A stretch of DNA of 10,603 nt, taken from assembly GCA_902826505.1 (NCBI GenBank), contig CADEFG010000111.1, forward strand, positions 1 to 10,603, in the 5' to 3' direction. Positions 5,535-10,603 of this stretch are shown piece by piece. Source of the DNA: an uncultured Acidobacteriota bacterium. Its GTDB lineage: Bacteria > Acidobacteriota > Blastocatellia > Pyrinomonadales > Pyrinomonadaceae. The notes under the pieces were generated by a model. That model was not told the DNA's origin. It saw only the letters and a program-made list of their open reading frames with translations, and did no database searches. Numbering within the stretch: position 1 is the stretch's first letter; the number at the start of each line of letters is the position of its first letter. The position numbers were made by a program, and so were the translations under genes.

Positions 5535-6818
5535 TTAAGGCGTCTTGATCAAAACCTTGAATCTTTCGTAAGCGGCGCGCGTCAGTTGTTCGCGGTGGTC
5601 GGGGTGCGCGATGGAAATCAATTCAAGCGCGCGCTGGCGCAGCGTTTTGCCGTAAAGATTGACCGCGCCGTATTCGGTGACGACCCAGTGCATATTCGCG
5701 CGCGTCGTCACGACGCCGGCGCCTTCCTTCAAAAAAGGCGTGATCTTCGATTCGCCCTTGCTCGTCTGCGAAAGCAGCGCGATGATCGGTTTGCCGCCTT
5801 CGGACAAAGACGCGCCGCGAATAAAATCCAGCTGCCCGCCGACGCCCGAAAAAATGCGCGTCCCGATCGAATCGGCGCAAACCTGTCCGGTCAGATCGAT
5901 TTCGGTCGCGCTGTTGATCGCCGTCACCTTCGGGTTGCGGCGAATCACCGCCGGATCGTTGACATACGCGACATCGAGCAGCACGACTTCCGGGTTATCG
6001 TCGATAAAATCGTAGAGACGGCGCGTGCCCATCACAAAACTCGAAACGATCTTGTTGGGATGAACCCGCTTGAATTTTCCGTTGACGATTTCCTTTTCGA
6101 TCAGCTCGATCAAGCCGTCGGAAAACATTTCTGTGTGGACACCGAGATCTTTGTGGTCTTTGAGCGCGACCAGCACGGCGTTCGGAATCGCGCCGATGCC
6201 CATTTGCAGCGTCGCCCCGTTTTCGACCAGTTCCGCACAGTGTCGTCCGATCGACAGTTCTTCGGCGGAAAGCGCGATCCCGCCGACTTCGGGCAAATCG
6301 TCCTCGACGACCGTCGCAAAATCGATATGCCGGACATCGATCAAACCGTCGCCGTGCGTGCGCGGCATTTTCGGATTGATCTGCGCGACGACCTTTTTCG
6401 CCGTTTGAACGCCGGCGAGCGAAACATCGACCGAGGTTCCAAGTGAACAAAAACCGTGCCGGTCGGGCGGCGAAACGTGGATCAGCGCGACGTCGATCGG
6501 CAAAATCCCGCGCCGAAAAAGCAGCGGAACCTCGCTCAAAAATGTCGGAATATAATCGGCTTCGCCGGTCGCGATCGCCTGGCGGACATTGGCGCCGACA
6601 AACAGTGCGTTGGTATGAAAACTTCCCGCGTATTCGGGCGCGGCATACGGCGCGGCGCCTTCGGTATGCAGATGATAGAGCTCGACATTTTCCAGCTCGG
6701 CGGCGCGCGCGCACATCGCTTTGATCAAGGTCTGCGGCGCGGCGGAAACGCTCTGAACAAAAACGCGGTCGCCCGAATTGATCGTTTCGACGGCTTTTTC
6801 GGCGGTGGTGAATTTCAT
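5535..6818 (-). CDS. Acetyl-CoA hydrolase/transferase family CoA-transferase (4-hydroxybutyrate CoA-transferase-like)
   Basis: The protein has 427 residues, ATG at 6818. It belongs to the Cat1/Ach1 CoA-transferase family, which moves CoA between short acyl-CoAs and carboxylates through a glutamyl-CoA intermediate. Visible family blocks are HVSPPDRHGFCSLGTSVD (114-131), GATLQMGIGAIPNAV (201-215), LGVHTEMFSDG (225-235) with E230 as the probable catalytic glutamate, GQVCADSIGTRIFSGVGGQL (311-330) leading into DFIRGA, and VVTEYGAVNLYGKTLRQRA (379-397). The length fits the ~430-residue 4-hydroxybutyrate/butyrate:acetate type better than the ~500-residue succinyl-CoA:acetate or propionyl-CoA:succinate types, so the substrate pair is uncertain. 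No signal peptide, so cytoplasmic. There is no Shine-Dalgarno sequence before the ATG. It stands alone, with a divergent neighbour upstream and a convergent one downstream. Confidence 0.88.
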   Translation of the reverse strand: MKFTTAEKAVETINSGDRVFVQSVSAAPQTLIKAMCARAAELENVELYHLHTEGAAPYAAPEYAGSFHTNALFVGANVRQAIATGEADYIPTFLSEVPLLFRRGILPIDVALIHVSPPDRHGFCSLGTSVDVSLAGVQTAKKVVAQINPKMPRTHGDGLIDVRHIDFATVVEDDLPEVGGIALSAEELSIGRHCAELVENGATLQMGIGAIPNAVLVALKDHKDLGVHTEMFSDGLIELIEKEIVNGKFKRVHPNKIVSSFVMGTRRLYDFIDDNPEVVLLDVAYVNDPAVIRRNPKVTAINSATEIDLTGQVCADSIGTRIFSGVGGQLDFIRGASLSEGGKPIIALLSQTSKGESKITPFLKEGAGVVTTRANMHWVVTEYGAVNLYGKTLRQRALELISIAHPDHREQLTRAAYERFKVLIKTP

Positions 6819-6879
6819 AACTTTTAAAGTTTGCCTAAAATCTTAATATGACAATCAAAACAAAACAAATACGCGAAAA

Positions 6880-6896
6880 CGTCATGACCGATGACG
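6880..6896. promoter_or_regulatory. Inverted repeat, possible operator
   Basis: CGTCAT (6880-6885) and ATGACG (6891-6896) are perfect inverted half-sites with a five-base centre. The palindrome lies in the 153-base divergent region between the CoA-transferase and Rad52-like genes, two bases upstream of the -35 box of the latter. Position and form fit a dimeric regulator site, but a single short palindrome can arise by chance. Confidence 0.3.
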
Positions 6897-6898
6897 AT

Positions 6899-6927
6899 TT
6901 GATTTGAATCGAAAACTTTGGTATCGT
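6899..6927 (+). promoter_or_regulatory. Sigma70-type promoter of the Rad52-like gene
   Basis: TTGATT (6899-6904), a 17-base spacer and TATCGT (6922-6927) give a plausible promoter, matching the -35 at 4 of 6 and the -10 at 4 of 6. Transcription would start near 6934, leaving a leader of about 38 bases that contains the Shine-Dalgarno sequence GGAGAAAG (6958-6965). Confidence 0.4.
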
Positions 6928-6971
6928 TTCACAGATGAAACAAGTTTGATCAAAAATGGAGAAAGAATTTT

Positions 6972-7403
6972 ATGGCAGCACAAGCAACAACCGAACTCGA
7001 AACAACCGAAAATCAAGCGGACGACGGCAAAACCGGCGCGCGCTCGATCCGCGAAATCGTCAAGGATCTCTCGAAACCGATCGCCCAGAAACATCTTCGC
7101 AAACGCAAACAGGGCGGTAAGGAAATTCTCTATCTGGCGTGGCACGACGCCGTTAAATATCTCGACCATTACGCGGCGGGCTGGTGTTACGAAATCCGTT
7201 CGATCGATTCGATCGGCGGAAAATTGATCTTAACGATCCGGCTTTCGATTCCCTGTCTGGAAGGCGTCGTTTACCGCGAAGCGACCGGACAGGAAGACGA
7301 ATCGCTCGACGCCTATGGTGATTCGAGCAGTAACGCAGAATCGATGGCTCTCCGGCGCGCCGCCGCAAAGTTCGGTTTGGGTCTGGCGCTTTACGATCAA
7401 TAA
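6972..7403 (+). CDS. Small Rad52/Rad22-family single-strand annealing protein
   Basis: The 143-residue protein has a disordered acidic/polar N-terminus (1-24) and then one compact domain: SIREIVKDLSKPIAQKHLRK (25-44), ILYLAWHDAVKYLDHYAAGW (52-71), a beta region (72-100), and the block YREATGQEDESLDAYGDSSS followed by NAESMALRRAAAKFGLGLAL (101-140). The last block matches the Rad52 core pattern, in which a Gly-Tyr-Gly turn is followed by a helix ending in Lys-Arg-Ala and a Phe-Gly. Such proteins anneal complementary single strands and promote recombination, usually as rings. It is shorter than eukaryotic Rad52 (~400) and close to the core annealing domain alone, as in many phages and some bacteria. 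No phage genes surround it, so a chromosomal repair role is more likely than a prophage remnant. The start is supported by GGAGAAAG six bases upstream. Confidence 0.8.
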   Translation: MAAQATTELETTENQADDGKTGARSIREIVKDLSKPIAQKHLRKRKQGGKEILYLAWHDAVKYLDHYAAGWCYEIRSIDSIGGKLILTIRLSIPCLEGVVYREATGQEDESLDAYGDSSSNAESMALRRAAAKFGLGLALYDQ

Positions 7404-7407
7404 AGGA

Positions 7408-7478
7408 ATTTGCCCGCGTAATTTACGAAATAATAATGAAAATCATTTCGCGTCTTGTCGCGTCTTTCGCGGGCAAAT
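7408..7478. repeat. Long inverted repeat between convergent genes
   Basis: ATTTGCCCGCG (7408-7418) and CGCGGGCAAAT (7468-7478) are perfect 11-base inverted arms. Inside, CGAAAT (7426-7431) and ATTTCG (7445-7450) form a second stem, and cgcgtctt occurs twice (7449-7456 and 7459-7466). The element fills the gap between the Rad52-like stop at 7403 and the thymidylyltransferase stop at 7481. It lacks a T run in either direction. It may serve as a shared 3' end structure or be another dispersed repeat family. Confidence 0.7.
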
Positions 7479-7480
7479 GC

Positions 7481-8230
7481 TTAAGAATTCGCCGCGCTTA
7501 GTTCAAGATTGTTGGCACCGGTTTTGGCGACGAGATTGGTTGCGTGCAATAAACTTTCAAAAGTTCCGGCGTCCGTCCACCAGCCGTCGAGCTCCGCCCA
7601 GGTCATCGTCTCTTGGTTGATAAAATGGTTGTTGACGTCCGTAATTTCAAGCTCGCCGCGCTCGGACGGCTTTAAGGTTTTGATAACGTCGAAAACCGTG
7701 TTGTCAAAGAAATAAATGCCGATCACCGCGAAATCGGATTTCGGGTTTTTCGGCTTTTCTTCGATTTGCAGAACTTTATCGCCGTCGAGTTCGGGAACGC
7801 CGAAACGCTGCGGGTCGTGAACCTGTTTGAGCAGAATTTTCGCGCCGCCGCTTTGATTGCGGTAATCTTCCGCCGCTTTGCGGATGTTGCCCTCGATGAT
7901 ATTGTCGCCGAGAACGACACAGACCGGCTCGTCGTCGGCAAAATGTTCAACGAGCGAAAGGGCGTCGGCAATTCCGCCTTCGCCTTGCTGATACGTGTAG
8001 TTCAGATGCTTCAAACCGAAATCCTTGCCGTTGCCGAGAAGCTGCAGAAAATGTCCCGCATAATTTCCGCCCGTGACGATCATGATATCGTCAATTCCCG
8101 CGTTGATCAGCGTCTGGATCGGGTAGTAGATCATCGGCTTATCATAAACCGGAAGTAAATGTTTGTTTGTGATTTTCGTCAGCGGAAAAAGCCGTGAGCC
8201 AAGTCCGCCTGCTAAGACAACGCCTTTCAT
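7481..8230 (-). CDS. rfbA: Glucose-1-phosphate thymidylyltransferase-type sugar nucleotidyltransferase
   Basis: The 249-residue protein matches RmlA/RfbA-type enzymes, which join glucose 1-phosphate and dTTP into dTDP-glucose, the first step to dTDP-rhamnose and related sugars. Evidence: LAGGLGSRLFPLT (6-18, nucleotide-binding loop), NKHLLPVYDKPMIYYPIQTL (22-41), QGEGGIADAL (82-91), LGDNIIEG (107-114, metal-binding Asp), RFGVPELD (142-149), EEKPKNPKSDFAVIGIYFFD (157-176), GELEITDVNN (192-201) and DGWWTDAGTFESLL (215-228). It is shorter than the ~290-residue RfbA, lacking the C-terminal extension, like the short forms of the family, so a different base or hexose 1-phosphate is possible. Its ATG overlaps the TGA of the upstream deacetylase gene (ATGA, 8227-8230) and it has no good Shine-Dalgarno sequence, so translation is probably coupled. 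It is the last gene of the operon. Confidence 0.85.
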   Translation of the reverse strand: MKGVVLAGGLGSRLFPLTKITNKHLLPVYDKPMIYYPIQTLINAGIDDIMIVTGGNYAGHFLQLLGNGKDFGLKHLNYTYQQGEGGIADALSLVEHFADDEPVCVVLGDNIIEGNIRKAAEDYRNQSGGAKILLKQVHDPQRFGVPELDGDKVLQIEEKPKNPKSDFAVIGIYFFDNTVFDVIKTLKPSERGELEITDVNNHFINQETMTWAELDGWWTDAGTFESLLHATNLVAKTGANNLELSAANS

Positions 8231-9192
8231 AATTTTTTATTAAATCCCAATGCCTGAAATCTGGTTTCGAGTTTTGACGCCCCGTAAATGGTGAATCGAG
8301 GGAAAACATTCCGTCCTTTCCGTGCATAATCCTCGCCGACCAGAAGCGTGTATTTTATGCCGTTTCGCTGCAAAAATTCAATCTGTTCGGGACGATAACT
8401 GCCGTTTGGAAAAGCATAGATCTCGAGCGGCAATCCTAATTTTTCGTCAAAATATCGGACGCATTTTTGCAGATCTTCTTCAAAAAACGAATTTTCCTCA
8501 AACTCCATCGACTCATGCGAAAACGAATGAACGCCGATCTCGTGCGTTTCGGAAATTTCCCTGATTTCGCCGGAATTCATCATCCGCGTCCGTTGAAATG
8601 CGCATTTCCGCATCAAATTTTCAATTTCCCCGAATAATTCCTGCCGCTCAATCCGCGGACGATTTTTCAAAAACCGGCTGATCTTCAGACCGTATTGCAC
8701 CTTCCCGTCAAAGCTTTCGTCCTTCAAACGATACTCGAAACCCGAAAAGCGAATCTCATCGATGACGGATTTCGGCGCGGAATTCAAAAAATCATAAAGT
8801 TTGATGTTCCACATCGGTTCGCCGCTTTCGACGCACGACGGAATGATGTTCATATTTGCCGCCAGCGCGTGTTTCTTTAAAAGCGGCGCGGCAAATTCGT
8901 AAAAATTGTAATACCCGTCATCGAACGAAATTACGGCAAGCGGTTTTTCGCTTTTTGTCTGTTCAATTTCACGAAACGTCACGACCTCGAAATCGGCTTT
9001 CAGAAACGCCAGCAGATCATCGAAAAGCGCCGGCTTTAAGGGCGCCCAAAATGGATTTTCATGCGGCGAAACCTGGTGCAGATTTAAGACCGTGACCGCT
9101 TTGTTTTGTAAAATCTGCTGAAAAAGCCGCTTGTCGCGACGGCTTAATTTCAAAAAATTAAAATAAAGGTTTTTGAGTTGTTGTTTTAGCAA
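8227..9192 (-). CDS. Polysaccharide deacetylase (NodB domain, carbohydrate esterase 4-like)
   Basis: The 321-residue protein begins at TTG (9192); the start is supported by AGAAGGAGTT (9210-9201) about nine bases upstream. The NodB metal-dependent deacetylase signature is visible: motif 1 VISFDDGYYN with D91/D92, motif 2 HSFSHE with H222/H226, and a motif 3-like YAFPNGSYRPEQ (259-270). Such enzymes remove N- or O-acetyl groups from glycans. The segment between motifs 1 and 2 is long (~130 residues; classical NodB has about 50), with a charged helical insert at ~120-205 seen in some exopolysaccharide-cluster deacetylases. No signal peptide or membrane helix is evident, so it may act in the cytoplasm on lipid-linked sugars or depend on another export route. 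It is the middle gene of the operon: 17 bases after the ATP-grasp/phosphatase stop, with a four-base overlap into the nucleotidyltransferase. Confidence 0.85.
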   Translation of the reverse strand: MLKQQLKNLYFNFLKLSRRDKRLFQQILQNKAVTVLNLHQVSPHENPFWAPLKPALFDDLLAFLKADFEVVTFREIEQTKSEKPLAVISFDDGYYNFYEFAAPLLKKHALAANMNIIPSCVESGEPMWNIKLYDFLNSAPKSVIDEIRFSGFEYRLKDESFDGKVQYGLKISRFLKNRPRIERQELFGEIENLMRKCAFQRTRMMNSGEIREISETHEIGVHSFSHESMEFEENSFFEEDLQKCVRYFDEKLGLPLEIYAFPNGSYRPEQIEFLQRNGIKYTLLVGEDYARKGRNVFPRFTIYGASKLETRFQALGFNKKL

Positions 9193-9200
9193 GGTTTGAA

Positions 9201-9210
9201 AACTCCTTCT
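9201..9210 (-). promoter_or_regulatory. Ribosome binding site deciding the TTG start of the deacetylase
   Basis: The minus strand reads AGAAGGAGTT, about nine bases before TTG at 9192. Its first base is the last base of the stop codon region of the upstream gene (TGA at 9212-9210), so termination and re-initiation are adjacent. No ATG suits the start as well. Confidence 0.65.
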
Positions 9211-10603
9211 CAGATTTTACCAAACAAAGTGTCAATTTCGGCGGCAATTTCGCGGTAGATCCGGCTGAAAGTTTCTTTGCCTTTATTATACGGGTCTTCA
9301 ATTTCTTTCGCCGCGTTCAAATAAAACAATTTCGACAAATAGCCGGGAAAAGCATTTTGAAAATCCGCGAAATTCTGTTCATCCATCACAAACAAAAAAT
9401 CCAGGTTGGCAACTTCTTTTTCCGTCAGAACTTTTGAGCGATGTGTTTCTAGATCGACGCCAAATTCTTTTGCGCACTCGACCGCGTGGGTCGGCGACAA
9501 ACGATTTTCGGGCTGAAAAAAGCCAAACGAAGAAAACTCGAAGTCCTGATATTTCGCCCCGGCATAAACTTCGGCAAAAGGGCTTCGGCAAATATTTCCG
9601 AAACAGACAAAACCTATCTTCATTCGTTTTTTTATTTGCGGAATATCGCCGGCATTTTTGCTTTTCACCAGACTATTTTTTTTAGGCATTATTCGACCAA
9701 AAAATTTCTTCGCAAATCCGCCATAAACCGCCGCTTCAAAAAAGAAATCACGAAACGGATGGTCTTCGATGATTTCAGAGCGGGAAAAACTTCTTCGAAA
9801 TGAACCAAGCCAACTAAAAAGCGGCTTTAAAGATCGATCGCCGACGGCTTTTTTTAACTCCGAACGAATGTCGAGCTTCAGATTCCGTGCAAAAACTTCG
9901 CGGCTTTCGAGATTTTTCGGCGGCAATTTATTTTCATCAAAGAATTCCAGAAAGTAAAGCGGAATATTCACACCGCCGAAAATTCCGAGTTCGATCGATC
10001 CCCATAATCTGCCGTTGATCTCCATAATATAGGCATTTCCGTGGTCGATTCGATATTCGATCATCGCAATGCCCGTCCAACCGATCGCTTTCACGAGTTT
10101 TTCGGAATATTCGCGCAGTTTGTATTTATCGGGAGAAATTGTTTTTCGATAACTGCTTTGTCCGCCGCCGCTCGGTTCGTGCACGCGTTCATGGGCGTAA
10201 CAAACGAAAACCTCGCCGTCAGCAGCTAAAAAATTGTAGCCCGCACCGTATCCGTCAAGCTTTTCCTGAACGATGAGCGGACAATTTTCGATATGCTCGC
10301 GGACGCAATCGATCAACCGCTGACGATTTTCGACCTTTTTGACCGTAAACCCGTAGATTCGATTGTTTTTCAACAATTTTGAATAAGCCGGCTTGACCAT
10401 TAACGGAAAGTTAAAATCATTCGGCAGATTTTCCAAATCGTCCAACTTTCTGATGATGAATGATTTGGGGGTCGGCACACCGATTTCCAGACATTTTTCA
10501 ACCAGCGCGGCTTTATCGTGAGAATAAAGATAATTTTTAGCTGAAGGCAACCCGATGATCTTCACCTTTGCGGAGATTTCGCGCTCGGCGCCAAAACAAA
10601 TTT
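9210..10603 (-). CDS. ATP-grasp ligase fused to low-molecular-weight protein tyrosine phosphatase, partial (N-terminus beyond right edge)
   Basis: The frame is open from the right edge to TGA at 9210. A GTG at 10565 could start a 451-residue chain, but upstream codons continue as CFGAEREISAKVKIIGLPSA, and DKAALVEKCLEIGVPTPK is where ATP-grasp enzymes normally follow a ~100-residue N-terminal domain, so the true start is probably outside. Numbering from that GTG: ATP-grasp ~1-240, with LMVKPAYSK (55-63), VQEKLDGYGAGYNF (99-112), HERVHEPSGGGQSSYRKTIS (125-144) and a metal-binding MEINGRLWGS (181-190). A basic linker (~240-313) leads to a complete LMW-PTP: P-loop VCFGNICRSP (320-329; C321, R327) and DPY (424-426) with the general acid D424. 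LMW-PTPs of this type often dephosphorylate polysaccharide-export tyrosine kinases; the ATP-grasp part resembles carbamoyl-phosphate-synthase-like carboxylate ligases with unknown substrate. First visible gene of the operon. Confidence 0.85.
   Translation of the reverse strand, partial: ICFGAEREISAKVKIIGLPSAKNYLYSHDKAALVEKCLEIGVPTPKSFIIRKLDDLENLPNDFNFPLMVKPAYSKLLKNNRIYGFTVKKVENRQRLIDCVREHIENCPLIVQEKLDGYGAGYNFLAADGEVFVCYAHERVHEPSGGGQSSYRKTISPDKYKLREYSEKLVKAIGWTGIAMIEYRIDHGNAYIMEINGRLWGSIELGIFGGVNIPLYFLEFFDENKLPPKNLESREVFARNLKLDIRSELKKAVGDRSLKPLFSWLGSFRRSFSRSEIIEDHPFRDFFFEAAVYGGFAKKFFGRIMPKKNSLVKSKNAGDIPQIKKRMKIGFVCFGNICRSPFAEVYAGAKYQDFEFSSFGFFQPENRLSPTHAVECAKEFGVDLETHRSKVLTEKEVANLDFLFVMDEQNFADFQNAFPGYLSKLFYLNAAKEIEDPYNKGKETFSRIYREIAAEIDTLFGKI

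Noticed and set aside
5586..6446. Long plus-strand frame (286 codons) opposite the CoA-transferase
   Set aside because: It is an antisense shadow created by the codon bias of the minus-strand gene; it is Arg/Asp/Phe-rich with no recognisable domain, and the minus strand matches a known family along its whole length.
5995..6714. Minus-strand 239-codon frame overlapping the CoA-transferase in another frame
   Set aside because: Extremely Arg-rich out-of-frame translation of the same GC-rich gene.
2486..6818. A single propionate operon of mutase and CoA-transferase
   Set aside because: The genes are on opposite strands, converge around a DUF2254 gene, and share no promoter.

Overview
The window looks like ordinary chromosome from an environmental bacterium of moderate GC, most likely an Acidobacteriota member of the Blastocatellia/Pyrinomonadaceae type. 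That placement is an inference. It rests on the gene mix (a large-subunit methylmalonyl-CoA mutase without a B12 domain, a small Rad52-like annealing protein, a DUF2254 membrane protein), on a conserved-looking hypothetical at the left edge that resembles proteins I recall from acidobacterial genomes, and on the abundance of short intergenic repeats. I see no phage, transposase, CRISPR array, tRNA or rRNA.

Layout: (1) At 1-327 (minus) lies the N-terminal part of a hypothetical protein that runs off the left edge; a run of degenerate heptamers sits in the part encoding its low-complexity tail. (2) A heptamer hairpin (332-377) separates it from a small hypothetical gene (390-647, minus), which has its own good promoter. 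(3) A terminator (687-728) closes a secreted protein gene (733-2160, minus) with a fascin-like beta-trefoil, an M23 metallopeptidase and a Cys-rich tail. (4) A divergent intergenic region holds copy A of a palindromic repeat. (5) The mutase large subunit (2486-4078, plus) is followed by copy B of the repeat and a DUF2254 membrane protein (4173-5516, plus). (6) A CoA-transferase (5535-6818, minus) converges on it. (7) A Rad52-like gene (6972-7403, plus) has a clear promoter and ribosome binding site. (8) A long inverted repeat (7408-7478) separates it from a three-gene minus-strand operon at 7481-10603: an ATP-grasp/low-molecular-weight tyrosine phosphatase fusion (truncated by the right edge), a polysaccharide deacetylase and a glucose-1-phosphate thymidylyltransferase-type enzyme.

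How they work together: the right-hand operon is tightly packed (17-bp gap, then a 4-base ATGA overlap) and fits surface or extracellular polysaccharide synthesis: nucleotide-sugar supply, glycan deacetylation, an ATP-dependent ligase and a phosphatase of the kind that controls export kinases. The mutase and the CoA-transferase could both act in propionyl/succinyl-CoA metabolism, but they are on opposite strands and not co-transcribed. The most interesting items are the ATP-grasp/phosphatase fusion, the trefoil/M23/Cys-rich secreted protein, and at least three kinds of short repeats, including one lying inside a coding frame.
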